A model generated the notes under the pieces. The model saw nothing but the letters and a program-made list of their open reading frames with translations, ran no database searches and was not told the DNA's origin. 64,000 bases of DNA from Natrinema salinisoli (GTDB taxonomy: Archaea; Halobacteriota; Halobacteria; Halobacteriales; Natrialbaceae): the NCBI RefSeq assembly GCF_020405205.1, contig NZ_CP084469.1, positions 3,844,001 to 3,908,000 of the forward strand, written 5' to 3'. Position numbers and translations under genes: made by a program. How positions within the stretch are numbered: the first letter of the stretch is position 1; every line of letters begins with the position of its first letter. Shown piece after piece: positions 52,720 to 61,963 of the stretch.

Positions 52720-53432
52720 CCGCCACCGACGTCGAGATCGACGTTCCGTTTTCACTCCACGACCGTGCCGTCTTCGTTCCCGCCGCCGAGACGCTCGTCC
52801 TCGCGGACGTCCACCTCGGCAAAGCGGCCGCCTCGCGCGTCGACGCGCCGATCGACGACGGGATCGACGTCGTCGACCGCCTCGATGGCCTCCTCGCCGA
52901 GCTCGAGCCGGCCACCGTCGTCGTCGCCGGGGATCTCTTGCACTCGTTTTCGCGGCTCCCGCGCGGGGTCGAGCGGGACGTGGCTCGACTCGTCGAGACC
53001 GTCGACGAGAGCGGTGCCGACCTGATCGTCACGCCCGGCAACCACGATACGATGCTCGAGGAGGTATTCGACGGCGACGCGAGCGACGAGTACGCGCTGG
53101 CCGACGGCTGGGTGGTCTGCCACGGGCACGAGCCCCCCGAGACGACGGCCGAGCGCTACATCGTGGGCCACGACCACCCCGCCCTGTCGATCGAGGGCCG
53201 CAAACTGCCGTGTTTCCTCTACGGACCGGACAGCTACGAGGGTGCGGACGTACTCGTGCTCCCGGCGTTTACGCGGCTCGCTGCCGGATCGACGGTCAAC
53301 GGGATGCACAGTCGCGACTTCCAGACGCCGCTCGTCCGGACCGCCGACGCGTTCCACCCCGCCGTCGTCGACGACTCGAGCGGCGAGACGCTGTGGTTCC
53401 CGCCGCTGGGCGAGTGTCGGCAGTTACTGTAA
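52716..53432 (+). CDS. COG1407-type metallophosphoesterase
   Basis: 238 residues, ATG overlapping the artA stop by four bases. Metallophosphatase motifs in order: VLADVHLGK (D-x-H), VVVAGDLLHSF (G-D), VTPGNHDTM (G-N-H-D/E), WVVCHGHEPP and IVGHDHPALS (G-H-x-H). The strand FLYGPDSYEGADVLVLPAFT is typical of the COG1407 group, whose genes often lie next to Lhr-type helicases. Here no helicase is near; coupling to artA is the visible context. Substrate is probably a nucleic acid or nucleotide. Confidence 0.9.
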   Translation: MTATDVEIDVPFSLHDRAVFVPAAETLVLADVHLGKAAASRVDAPIDDGIDVVDRLDGLLAELEPATVVVAGDLLHSFSRLPRGVERDVARLVETVDESGADLIVTPGNHDTMLEEVFDGDASDEYALADGWVVCHGHEPPETTAERYIVGHDHPALSIEGRKLPCFLYGPDSYEGADVLVLPAFTRLAAGSTVNGMHSRDFQTPLVRTADAFHPAVVDDSSGETLWFPPLGECRQLL

Positions 53433-53472
53433 TCACGGACCGCCCCCGCGGGCGCGAGCGCGGGACGGCCGA

Positions 53473-53661
53473 CTACGCGGGAAGTGGAGCGTGGTATTCG
53501 ATGCCGGCCGCCCGTGCGAAGACGAACAGATTTCTGAAGAAGTCACTGAACAGGATCAGCAAAACCGCAGCGATGATGATCAGAGAGAGGAAACTAAAGA
53601 AGATGATCGCCGCCTGTCGCCCGGTCAGCGACGTCCCCTCGAGGAGTTCGTCCATGGCCAT
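53473..53661 (-). CDS. single-pass membrane protein, 62 residues
   Basis: Starts MAMDELLEGTSLTGRQAAII, with one strong hydrophobic helix (IIFFSFLSLIIIAAVLLILF) and a short tail FFRNLFVFARAAGIEYHAPL. Codon bias is that of a real gene, and the frame is flanked by convergent and divergent partners. Conserved small haloarchaeal membrane proteins of this shape exist, but I cannot name it. Confidence 0.68.
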   Translation of the reverse strand: MAMDELLEGTSLTGRQAAIIFFSFLSLIIIAAVLLILFSDFFRNLFVFARAAGIEYHAPLPA

Positions 53662-53817
53662 AGCCGTTCTCTCTCCGTGGTCCGGCTAACGAGGCCCGCG
53701 GAATTAGTATTTGTCCGCTATTCGTCTCACTGTCATCGTATCGAGACAGTACTGCCGACTCCCCGCGACGGCACACGGAATCGCTCGACTCGAGGGATAT
53801 CGGCTAGCCGCGACGAC

Positions 53818-55128
53818 TCAGCGCGACAGATCGTCGATCACGGCTTTCGCCGCCACTTGACCGCTTTCCATCGCACCCTGAATCGACGACCACTGCGTGT
53901 AATCGCCCGCCAGATAGACGGGACCCGAGGGAGCGCGAGCGTCGGGGAGCCGGTCGTGGATCCCCGGCGGCTGTTCGAACTGTGCGAACGGCACCCGCTC
54001 GGTGTGGAGCGTCTCGAGTTCGTCGAACCGCCCGTCGGGATACCACGACTCGAGGGTCCGTCGCGTTCGGTCTGCCAGCGCCGCGTCGTCGTCTTCAGGG
54101 TTTCCGAGATAGGTCGCGCTGAGCAGGGTCGCGTCGTCGGGGGCGTACTCGGGCGCGACCGTGCTGTGCGGGACGACGTGGTTCGGCCCCTTCTCGCTCG
54201 CGTTCAACAGGAGACGACGGCCGGTCTCGAGGTCGAGGTCGGCAGGGCCGGCGTAGTACTGCGTGACGCAGCGCCGCGCGTCCGTGGGGACCGAGGACAC
54301 GTCGGTGAGTTCTCGTGCCGCCGGCGGATCGGTCGCGACGACGACCGCATCGGCCTCGACGGTCCCGTCGTCGGTCTCGACCGTGACGGGCGCGTCAGTA
54401 GCAGGGTCGGCCGCGCTCGAGTTACCGCCGGCCGTCGCGACCGACTCGACCGTAACGCCCGTCTCGATCGTTCCGCCGGTCTCGCGAACGCGGGCGGCCA
54501 GTTGGGACGGGATCGCTTCCATGCCGGCGGCGGGAACCGCTATTTCGCCCGCAGCGAGGGTTCGGAACGTGTACTCGAAAACGCGTCTGGAGGTTGCCAG
54601 CGATCGATCGAGCGTGATGCCGCCGTAGAACGGGGCGACGAACCCCTCGATGAAGGCCGTCGAAAAGCCGCGATCCCGGAAGAACTCGTCGATCCGCTCG
54701 TCGCTGCCCGTGAATATCTCGTCCGGATCGGTTCGCCGGATCCCCAGCCAGAGCCGGGCGACTCGGAGCGCGTCGCCGACGGACACGTACGAGCTGGTCA
54801 GCGTCGACGGAATCGTCCCCGGTTCCCGAAGCGGGTCCGCGAGCGTCGACCGGCCGTCTTCACCGGCGATCGTCGCGCCCGGCGCGAACCGGCGCAGGTC
54901 CAGCGCCTCGAGATCGAGTTCCCGTTTCACGGCCGGATAGGCGGTGAAGAGGACCTGAAAGCCGCGATCGAACCGAAACCCGTCTCGCTCGATGGTTCTG
55001 ACCCGACCGCCGACCGTCTCGTTGCGTTCTACCAGCGTCGCGTCCACGCCGCCGGCGGCGAGGTGGCGGGTGGCGACGAGTCCGGCTAACCCGCCGCCGG
55101 CGACGACGACCTGCGGAGTCGAGGACAT
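53818..55128 (-). CDS. FAD-dependent oxidoreductase (amine oxidase/phytoene-desaturase-like)
   Basis: 436 residues. FAD-binding N-terminus VVVAGGGLAGLVATRHLAAGG with the following VERNETVGGRVRTIERDGFRFDRGFQ, and the C-terminal FAD motif PVYLAGDYTQWSSIQGAMESG (about 400-420). The middle has RRVFEYTFRTLAAGEIAVPA and DAVVVATDPPAA. It belongs to the protoporphyrinogen/carotenoid desaturase superfamily; substrate cannot be told. No carotenoid genes are adjacent. Single gene by spacing. Confidence 0.9.
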   Translation of the reverse strand: MSSTPQVVVAGGGLAGLVATRHLAAGGVDATLVERNETVGGRVRTIERDGFRFDRGFQVLFTAYPAVKRELDLEALDLRRFAPGATIAGEDGRSTLADPLREPGTIPSTLTSSYVSVGDALRVARLWLGIRRTDPDEIFTGSDERIDEFFRDRGFSTAFIEGFVAPFYGGITLDRSLATSRRVFEYTFRTLAAGEIAVPAAGMEAIPSQLAARVRETGGTIETGVTVESVATAGGNSSAADPATDAPVTVETDDGTVEADAVVVATDPPAARELTDVSSVPTDARRCVTQYYAGPADLDLETGRRLLLNASEKGPNHVVPHSTVAPEYAPDDATLLSATYLGNPEDDDAALADRTRRTLESWYPDGRFDELETLHTERVPFAQFEQPPGIHDRLPDARAPSGPVYLAGDYTQWSSIQGAMESGQVAAKAVIDDLSR

Positions 55129-55287
55129 AGGCGAACGTCCGGGCGGCGGCGAATAAAATCGTCGACCAAACAGTGCAGGTGAAACACGGCGCTCGAGGAG
55201 GGCATGACTGAAATGGGCACCGAGGAACTGAGTCTCCGAGCGCGTTACTGCTCGGATTTTTGGTTGCCGGTACCCAGCGATACTCGG

Positions 55288-55425
55288 TCACTTATCGGTC
55301 AGGAGGCGGAGCAAAACCCCGACGACGATGACTGCGAAGCCGCCGACCGCGGTCGCGACGGGGGGAATCGGGAACACGAGCATCACCACGCCGGCGAGGA
55401 TGACGAGGGTCGAGAGTTTGACCAT
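55288..55425 (-). CDS. tiny two-TM membrane protein, 45 residues
   Basis: Reads MVKLSTLVILAGVVMLVFPI then PPVATAVGGFAVIVVGVLLR and ends LLTDK. Two hydrophobic helices split by a Pro-rich turn. Strong third-position GC bias and a start close to the divergent lactonase promoter support a real gene. Similar short proteins are found in haloarchaeal genomes. Function unknown. Confidence 0.7.
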   Translation of the reverse strand: MVKLSTLVILAGVVMLVFPIPPVATAVGGFAVIVVGVLLRLLTDK

Positions 55426-55564
55426 ACCGCCCAGTCGATGGGACGAAGGGTAGTGCTATGGCAAGCATTCACAGTACCGACCCCCCTCTCGATCCCACGG
55501 TCCGGATATTGAATACGTCACTATTTCCCACACGTATTAAGCGCTCGGCGGCCGTGTTCGGCCC

Positions 55565-56359
55565 ATGGTCGACGCGACGCTCACACCGATCGATCGCGGC
55601 ACGGTCACCAGCGACGTCAACAATATCATCGAGGGATACGTTCGCGGCACCGCCGACGATCCGAACCCCGAGACGATGATGGGCGACGGCCCCGTCTACA
55701 ACGTCGTCATCGATCACCCCGAGGCGACGATCCTCTGGGACACCGGCTCCCATCCCGATGCCGATTCGGGTCACTGGCCGGACGACCTCTACGCCACCTT
55801 CGAGCACACCGACCTCCGGCCGCTCGAGGACGACCTCGCCGACGCCGGCTACGAGCTCGGGGACATCGATGCCGTGATCCAAAGTCACCTCCACCTCGAC
55901 CACGCCGGCGGCCTCTACGCGTTCGAGGGGACCGAGACGCCGATTTTCGTCCACGAGGCGGAACTGAAACACGCCTACTATAGCGTCACGACCGACGAAG
56001 GCGACGACGCCTACGTCCGCGGCGACTTCGATCGCGACCTCGCGTGGGAAATCGTTCACCGCGACCGCCGGCAGCTCTTCGACGGCCTCGAGCTCGTCCA
56101 CTTCCCCGGTCACACGCCCGGCTTGCTGGGCGTAAAACTCGACCTCGACGACGTCGGCACGGTGATCCTCGCCGGCGATCAGGCCTACACGCGGGCGAAC
56201 TACGAACACGGACTCCCGATGGGCGGCACCCTCCTCTGGAGCAAGCGGGACTGGCTCGAGAGCCTGCGGACGCTCGAGGACCTCGAGCGCCGCCACGACG
56301 CCCGCGTGATCTGCGGTCACGCCGCGGAGGATCTCGAGGCGATGCGGGAGGGACTATAG
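55565..56359 (+). CDS. MBL-fold enzyme, N-acyl-homoserine-lactonase-like
   Basis: 264 residues starting MVDATLTPIDRGTVTSDVNN. Metallo-beta-lactamase fold with zinc motif SHLHLDHAGG (H-x-H-x-D-H, about 109-115), VHFPGHTPGLLGVKL (third His) and LAGDQAYTR (bridging Asp), and VICGHAAEDL (final His). The overall layout DTGSHPDADSGHWPDDLY, HEAELKHAYYSVT matches AttM/AiiA-type lactonases. True substrates in haloarchaea are not known; a lactone or lactone-like ester is likely. Confidence 0.88.
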   Translation: MVDATLTPIDRGTVTSDVNNIIEGYVRGTADDPNPETMMGDGPVYNVVIDHPEATILWDTGSHPDADSGHWPDDLYATFEHTDLRPLEDDLADAGYELGDIDAVIQSHLHLDHAGGLYAFEGTETPIFVHEAELKHAYYSVTTDEGDDAYVRGDFDRDLAWEIVHRDRRQLFDGLELVHFPGHTPGLLGVKLDLDDVGTVILAGDQAYTRANYEHGLPMGGTLLWSKRDWLESLRTLEDLERRHDARVICGHAAEDLEAMREGL

Positions 56360-56461
56360 CCCGGGCCCGGCGCTCCTACGCGCTTCGACTGGTTCGGTGC
56401 TTCGGGCCTGCCCGCTTGCCGTGGCCGGTACGGTTTTGAACGTTGCGACGGCGTAGCTGAT

Positions 56462-56938
56462 ATGGAAACTCACGAGACGAACGGGTCCGATCAAGACTCC
56501 GACGGGCCCGCATTCCAGCCCGTCTTCGAGAACCGCGTCCGGTTCGCCGAAACCGACCAGCAAGGCATCGTCTTCTACGGCGAGTACTTCACGTTTCAGG
56601 ACGAGGCCGTCTCGGCCTTCCTCCGGGCGGTCGACTACGGCTACGATCGAATGGTCGAGGACGGCTGGCAGATCCACGTCGTCAACACGGAACTGAACTA
56701 CCGCACCGGGGCCGAATTCGAGGACGTGGTCGTCAACGAGTTGCGAGTCAGCGATATCGGATCGGCCAGCCTCGAGTACGAGTACCGGGCGAAGCGAAAG
56801 CGCGACGACGAGATCCTGGCGGAGGGAACCGTCACGCAGGTCGCCGTCGACCTCGAGACCGAAGAGCCGACGCGAATCCCCGACGAGTTCCGGGACGCCG
56901 TCGCGTCGTTCCAGGGCGGGCTCGAGACGGCCGAATAG
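56462..56938 (+). CDS. hotdog-fold acyl-CoA thioesterase
   Basis: 158 residues. 4HBT signature VRFAETDQQGIVFYGEYFTFQDEAVSAFLR (about 22-52), with the catalytic Asp (D28) in E-T-D-x-x-G-x-x-x-Y. Strand pattern HVVNTELNYRTGAEFEDVVV, VSDIGSASLEYEYRAKRKRD and GTVTQVAVDLETEEPTRIPD is standard. Soluble enzyme that releases CoA from acyl-CoA thioesters. It lies after the lactonase-like gene on the same strand and converges with the liv operon. Confidence 0.92.
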   Translation: METHETNGSDQDSDGPAFQPVFENRVRFAETDQQGIVFYGEYFTFQDEAVSAFLRAVDYGYDRMVEDGWQIHVVNTELNYRTGAEFEDVVVNELRVSDIGSASLEYEYRAKRKRDDEILAEGTVTQVAVDLETEEPTRIPDEFRDAVASFQGGLETAE

Positions 56939-57031
56939 GGCACCGATGTCCGTCTCCGGCGACGAGCGCCGTCGCTATACGCCTCGAATCTCCGTTTTTC
57001 ACCGAAAAATTCGAATCCGAACGGCGGGTCC

Positions 57032-57748
57032 TCAGTGGACGCCGACGTAGGCTTCGCGGACGTACTCGTTGTCGTGGAACTCCTCGTACGTGCCCGCCAG
57101 TTCGATCTCGCCGGTTTCGATCAGCGAGAGCCGTTCGGCGTGGCGCAGCGCGAACGTCGAGTTCTGCTCGGCGAGCAGAATGGTCAGCCCCTGATCCGAG
57201 AGGCGCTCGAGCGCGTCGCTGATGTCCTGGATGATGACCGGCGCGAGCCCGAGGGTGGGCTCGTCGAGCATCAGCATGTCGGGATCGCTCATCAGCGCGC
57301 GGCCGACGGCGAGCATCTGCTGTTCGCCGCCGCTCATGGTCTCGGCTTCCTGCTCGCGGCGTTCGTCCAGCCGCGGGAACAGTTCGTAGACCATGTCGAG
57401 GTCGTCCTGCACTGCGTCGCGGTCCTCGCGGAACTGCGCGCCCATCAGCAGGTTCTCGTGGACCGAGAAGAACGGGAACAGGTCCCGATCCTCGGTACAG
57501 TAGATCAGGCCGTCCCTGACGATCTGCTGTGGGTTCACGGTCGCGAGGTCCGTTCCGCGGTACCGGATGGTCCCCTCGTAGTCGACGAAGCCGGCGATGG
57601 CGTTGAGCATGGTCGTCTTGCCGGCCCCGTTGGGCCCGATGACGCCGTAGATCTCGCCCTCGTCGATCGACAGCGAGACGCCTTTCAGTGCGTGCGACTT
57701 GCCGTAGTAGACGTTGAGGTCTTCGACCTCGAGTATCGGATCGGTCAT
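57032..57748 (-). CDS. livF: branched-chain amino-acid-type ABC ATPase LivF
   Basis: 238 residues. ABC ATPase of the HAAT (LivF) subgroup: VIGPNGAGKTTMLNAIAGF (Walker A), DGLIYCTEDRDLFPFFSVHE (Q-loop region), TMSGGEQQMLAVGRALMSDP (signature), LMLDEPTLGLAPVII (Walker B), LLAEQNSTFALRHAER (switch, typically E-Q-N in LivF). Last gene of the operon; its ATG shares a base with the livG stop. Confidence 0.95.
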   Translation of the reverse strand: MTDPILEVEDLNVYYGKSHALKGVSLSIDEGEIYGVIGPNGAGKTTMLNAIAGFVDYEGTIRYRGTDLATVNPQQIVRDGLIYCTEDRDLFPFFSVHENLLMGAQFREDRDAVQDDLDMVYELFPRLDERREQEAETMSGGEQQMLAVGRALMSDPDMLMLDEPTLGLAPVIIQDISDALERLSDQGLTILLAEQNSTFALRHAERLSLIETGEIELAGTYEEFHDNEYVREAYVGVH

Positions 57749-58476
57749 TACAGTCCCTCCCCAGCGAGGTATGCCTCCTGGACTCGTTCGTTCTCGGCGA
57801 TTTCCTCGGGCGTTCCCTCCGCGAGGAAGTCGCCGTTGTTGAGGACGACGATTCGATCGACGAGCTCCATCAGCCCGCCCATGTTGTGGTCGACGACGAT
57901 CATCGTCATCCCCTCCTCGCGGAATCCCTCGATCTGATCGGCCAGTTCCGCGATTTCGGCCTGGTTCATCCCCGCGAAGGGCTCGTCGAGCAGCATGAGC
58001 TCGGGCTCGGTCGCCAGCGATTTGGCGATCTCGAGCCGGCGAACGTCCGCGTGCGGGAGTTCGCTCGGCATCTCGTGGAGTTTGTCCTCGATGTCGATGC
58101 GGGCGGCGTACTCGTAGATCTCCTCCTCGCTCGCGCCGCCGTAGAACGAGCGGATGCTGTTCGGGAGCGTGAACAGCTTGATGTTGCCCGCCACCGGCAT
58201 CTCCTGGATCGGGTTCGACTCCTGCGAGACCCGCGAGAGGCCCTTGTTGACGACCTCGTGGGTCGCGTCGTCGGTGATGTCGTCACCGTTGAACTGGATC
58301 GAACCGTCGGTGACGTCGTAGCGGCCCATGATGCAGTTGAACACCGTGGACTTGCCCGATCCGTTCGGTCCGATCAGGCCGACGATTTCGCCTTCCTCGA
58401 CGTCGAACGAGAAGTCATCGACGGCGACCAGCCCACCGAACTTCTTGGTGAGGCCGTCGACCTCGAGCAGGCTCAT
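57748..58476 (-). CDS. livG: branched-chain amino-acid-type ABC ATPase LivG
   Basis: 242 residues: LTKKFGGLVAVDDFSFDVEE start, Walker A GLIGPNGSGKSTVFNCIMGR, RVSQESNPIQEMPVAGNIKL (Q-loop), Walker B LMLLDEPFAGMNQAEIAEL and VDHNMGGLMELVDRIVVLN. The signature segment reads LPHADVRRLEIAKSLATEP rather than LSGGQ, a form seen in some archaeal LivG proteins. It overlaps livM by four bases. Confidence 0.94.
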   Translation of the reverse strand: MSLLEVDGLTKKFGGLVAVDDFSFDVEEGEIVGLIGPNGSGKSTVFNCIMGRYDVTDGSIQFNGDDITDDATHEVVNKGLSRVSQESNPIQEMPVAGNIKLFTLPNSIRSFYGGASEEEIYEYAARIDIEDKLHEMPSELPHADVRRLEIAKSLATEPELMLLDEPFAGMNQAEIAELADQIEGFREEGMTMIVVDHNMGGLMELVDRIVVLNNGDFLAEGTPEEIAENERVQEAYLAGEGL

Positions 58477-59564
58477 CGGCGATCACCTCCGAGGCGATCG
58501 AGACCGTGCCAGAGTTTCCGGAACACGCCGTCGCGGGCGAACACTAACACGAGTAACACGAGCGCCCAGAAGACCGTCCAGCGGATGGACGATCCGAGGT
58601 TGGCGATATCGGTGAGGATGTAATCCCGGAGCACGATGAGGAAGAAGGCCCCACCGAGCGGGCCGAGGATCGAACTCATTCCGCCGAGGACGGCGATCGC
58701 GATCATTTCGATACTCCGGTCGACCACGATGAACGTCGTCGGATCGACGCCGCCGCTGAAGTGGACCAGCAACACGCCGCCGATCCCCATCGGGATCGAA
58801 CTCAGCGCGAACGAAAAGATCTTGAATTTCGTCGCGTTGATCCCGGCAGCGTTGACCGCGGCTTCGTTCTCGCGGATCGACATGAGGATCAGCCCGATGT
58901 TCGAGCGGGCGATCAGCGTCAGCACGACCGCGATCAGGAGCATCGGCACGACCATGTAGTAGTACCGAGCGACCGGGGCGTACGTGAAGACCTCCACCGA
59001 CTGGATTCCCGTTTCCCCGCCAGTGTATTGGCTGAAGGAAGGGATCAATCGGTAGAAGATCAACACGGCGACGAACGTGATCAACGAGAAGTACGGGCCG
59101 GTCAGCCGGAGCGACGGCAGGGCGACGAGTAGCCCGACCACGAGTGCGGCGAGGATCGACACCGGAATCGTGATCATCATCGACAGCTCCGGGTTCACGT
59201 TGTGAATGAGCATCGCGGTCGTGTATCCCGCGGCACCCGAGAGGACGGAGTGACCGAAACTGATGTAGCCGGTGTAGCCGCTCTGGATGTCCCAGCTCAT
59301 CGCGAAGATCGCCCAGATCGCTGCGACGGTCATCGCTCTGACGAGCCCGAAGTTCCCCCAGAACGGCGCCGTCAACAGCGCGGCGGCCGTTCCGAAGATC
59401 AACACGAACTGGAGCCCGTTCATCTCACCGAAGTAGTCACCGAACAGACGGTTGTAGACGTCCGCCAGCGGCTGGAGCAACTGATCGACGGGCCCAGTCA
59501 CGGTGCTCAACCGGTCCGTTGCGCGACTCGTCGCAGCGTTCAACCGATCCGTTGCGCTACTCAT
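58473..59564 (-). CDS. livM: branched-chain amino-acid-type ABC permease LivM
   Basis: 363 residues, about ten TM helices. An N-terminal leader of about 50 residues precedes the typical core. LivM motifs are MSWDIQSGYTGYISFGHSVLSGAAGYTTAM, LRLTGPYFSLITFVAVLIFY, SIRENEAAVNAAGINATKFK (EAA-like loop) and AVLGGMSSILGPLGGAFFLI. It overlaps livH by eight bases and livG by four, all in one transcript. Confidence 0.94.
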   Translation of the reverse strand: MSSATDRLNAATSRATDRLSTVTGPVDQLLQPLADVYNRLFGDYFGEMNGLQFVLIFGTAAALLTAPFWGNFGLVRAMTVAAIWAIFAMSWDIQSGYTGYISFGHSVLSGAAGYTTAMLIHNVNPELSMMITIPVSILAALVVGLLVALPSLRLTGPYFSLITFVAVLIFYRLIPSFSQYTGGETGIQSVEVFTYAPVARYYYMVVPMLLIAVVLTLIARSNIGLILMSIRENEAAVNAAGINATKFKIFSFALSSIPMGIGGVLLVHFSGGVDPTTFIVVDRSIEMIAIAVLGGMSSILGPLGGAFFLIVLRDYILTDIANLGSSIRWTVFWALVLLVLVFARDGVFRKLWHGLDRLGGDRR

Positions 59565-60429
59565 GGACGAGCTCCCTCCCGAAGAGACCGTTCGGTTTGA
59601 GCAGCAAGATCGCGACGAGGACGACCAAGGACAGGACCCCCTGGAAGCTCGGCCCGAGGAATTCGACCGACGCCGTCTCGAGGTAGCCGATGAGGTACGC
59701 CGCGATGACGGACCCCTTGATACTGCCGATGCCGCCGATCACGACGATGATAAAGGCGAGTGCGAGCGGGCTGAGCCACATATGCGGTGAGGTCGACTGC
59801 AGGGTCCCGATGAACACGCCGGCGATTCCGGCGAACGCGCCGGCGATCAGCCAGGTTCGAGATTTGACCTTCTGCAGGTCGACCCCGGTGAGTTCCGCAC
59901 CGCGCGTACTCATCGACGTCGCGAGGATCGATCGCCCCTCGTCGGTTTTCGTCACGTAGTACCAGAGGGAGCCGATCGCGATCCACGAGACGACGAACGC
60001 CAGCAGCTGGACGTACCGGATCCGGGTTCCCACTGCCTCGAGGTATATATTCCCCGAAATCACGGGAAGGAGCTGTGACGGCGCGCTGCCGAACTGGATG
60101 ATGACCAGTTCGGTCAACAGCAACGCGACGACGACCGTCGCGAGGAACGTGATCACGATGTTGTCTTCGATGTATTTGACGAGTCCCGCGTACAGCGCGT
60201 AGGATGCAGCGGCTGTGACGGCGACCGCGAGGAGGAATCCCACGAAGGGCGGGACGGCGGCCGACGTGGCTGCGAGGTACGTGAACGCGCCGATCATGAT
60301 CAACGCACCGTGTGCGAGGTTCAACACGCCGCCGACGCCGAAGATCATGGTGAATCCGATTGCAATCAGCGCATAGACCGCGCTGATCATCGCTCCCACC
60401 ACTAGTATCGAGAGTAATTGCTCTATCAT
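59557..60429 (-). CDS. livH: branched-chain amino-acid-type ABC permease LivH
   Basis: 290 residues with eight TM helices. LivH motifs: AVYALIAIGFTMIFGVGGVLNLAHGALIMI (about 18-47), STSMSTRGAELTGVDLQKVKSRTWLIAGAF (EAA-like loop) and FIIVVIGGIGSIKGSVIAAYLIG. A frame-shifted longer reading of the same strand is a shadow. Starts 15 bases after livJ. Together with livM forms the membrane channel. Confidence 0.94.
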   Translation of the reverse strand: MIEQLLSILVVGAMISAVYALIAIGFTMIFGVGGVLNLAHGALIMIGAFTYLAATSAAVPPFVGFLLAVAVTAAASYALYAGLVKYIEDNIVITFLATVVVALLLTELVIIQFGSAPSQLLPVISGNIYLEAVGTRIRYVQLLAFVVSWIAIGSLWYYVTKTDEGRSILATSMSTRGAELTGVDLQKVKSRTWLIAGAFAGIAGVFIGTLQSTSPHMWLSPLALAFIIVVIGGIGSIKGSVIAAYLIGYLETASVEFLGPSFQGVLSLVVLVAILLLKPNGLFGRELVHE

Positions 60430-60444
60430 TCCTTCGTGTTCGGC

Positions 60445-61806
60445 TTAGATCCACTCTGGGACGACGTGCTCTGCAGTTGCGTCCTGTTCGGGGTAGACGC
60501 ACTCGACGACACCGTCGTCCCCGTCTTCGTGCCACTGCGTGACCGGGAAGTTCGAAATGATGCCGTCCTCGTTCCTGGACTCCTTCAGGTCGTTCGGGTA
60601 GTCCGAATCCTCTCCGTAGAGAGAGATCTCGCCCGCAGCACCGGTGAACTCGGTGTTGAGCATGGCGTCGACGATGGCGTCGAGGTCGCTGTTGTAATCG
60701 GTGGTACCGGCCTCTTCGACCGCCTTCGCGTAGAAGAGAATTCCATCGTAGGAGTTGAATCCCATGTACATCGGCTTGCTCGGCGGGTCTTGACCGTCGC
60801 CAGTGAACTCCTCCTCGTAGGCCTCGACGAACGGCATCGTCTTGTCGGTCAGGGGTGAGACACCACCTGCGCCGGATTGAGACGTCGTTTCGTACAGACA
60901 GGTGCCGTTGGTCGCGCCCCAGAACTCGGGGGACATTCCGGGGACGCTGATCCCTTCGAGGGCGAACGGGTACTCGTTCTGGGCCCAGGTACTGGTGAAG
61001 GTCGCCGCACCGCCGTGTGCGATGAACCGCATGACGACGTCGGCGTCTGCGTCGGCAGCGTCGTCGAGGAACGGATTGAAATTGTCCGTATCGAGCGCCA
61101 TTCTGTCCTCGTGGACGACTGAGAGGTCGCTGTCCTCCTCGATCAGATCGGGGAGAATGTCGCGGAAAGAGCCGGTCCAGGCGGCGTCGTCGGCCAGAAT
61201 CGAGAAGTTCTCGAAGCCGTGGAGGTCGTTGAGGTGGCTCGCGTAGCCGGCCATCCCTTCCGCCTGCAGATCTGAATTGATCGGACCGGTCCGAACGATG
61301 TTCTTGTACTGTTCGTAATCCTGTCCGTGGTTTTCGGTAATCGTCGCCGGATCGGCGGAGCCCGTAATGATGAACGGCACGTCCCGCTCCGCGATGTAGT
61401 CGATGATTCCCTGGGTGACCTCGCTGACGAAGGTACCGACGAGCAGGTCGACGTTATCGGAACCGACCAGATTTTGCGTCACCCGTTCGGCCTCCGACGG
61501 GGAGCCGCCGGTGTCTTCCGACAGGAGTTCGACGTCTTGCCCCTGAACCCCACCGTTGTCGTTCAGTTCGGCGACCGCGAGCTCCGCACTTCGTTCTGCA
61601 CCGCGGCCCATCTGGAGTTCCGTCGGGCCGAGGTGGCCGATTTTGAACACGTCGTCGCCACCCCCGCCGCTGCCGACCCCACCCATACAACCGGCGAGCG
61701 TCGTCGTCAGCGCACCTGCACTCGCAGCACCGAGAAATGTCCGTCGTCCAACAGAATCGTTTCCAGTTCTATGCGATTCGAGATTATTGTTATCTTCGTT
61801 AGCCAT
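60445..61806 (-). CDS. livJ: ABC substrate-binding lipoprotein LivJ-like
   Basis: 453 residues. Twin-arginine signal GRRTFLGAASAGALTTTLAGCMGG with lipobox Cys near residue 40, then a Gly-rich linker. The type I periplasmic-binding fold is shown by FKIGHLGPTELQMGRGAERSAELAVAELND, GQDVELLSEDTGGSPSEAER, LVGTFVSEVTQGIIDYIAER and ILADDAAWTGSFRDILPDLI. First gene of the operon; its mRNA seems to begin about 20 bases upstream after TTTATTAAG near 61850. The substrate is likely a branched-chain amino acid, amide or small organic acid. Confidence 0.93.
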   Translation of the reverse strand: MANEDNNNLESHRTGNDSVGRRTFLGAASAGALTTTLAGCMGGVGSGGGGDDVFKIGHLGPTELQMGRGAERSAELAVAELNDNGGVQGQDVELLSEDTGGSPSEAERVTQNLVGSDNVDLLVGTFVSEVTQGIIDYIAERDVPFIITGSADPATITENHGQDYEQYKNIVRTGPINSDLQAEGMAGYASHLNDLHGFENFSILADDAAWTGSFRDILPDLIEEDSDLSVVHEDRMALDTDNFNPFLDDAADADADVVMRFIAHGGAATFTSTWAQNEYPFALEGISVPGMSPEFWGATNGTCLYETTSQSGAGGVSPLTDKTMPFVEAYEEEFTGDGQDPPSKPMYMGFNSYDGILFYAKAVEEAGTTDYNSDLDAIVDAMLNTEFTGAAGEISLYGEDSDYPNDLKESRNEDGIISNFPVTQWHEDGDDGVVECVYPEQDATAEHVVPEWI

Positions 61807-61963
61807 TGTGTGTCAGTGAGTTACCGATTCTCATCCACCTCTTTCGATTCCCACTTAATAAAGATGAGGGAAGTTAGCAAGCCCATTGACAACAACACAC
61901 AGTTGTAAAGTTTCAGCATGCTGTCGACCAGTTTGGGACCAATTTTGCCGTCAGAACGAAACG

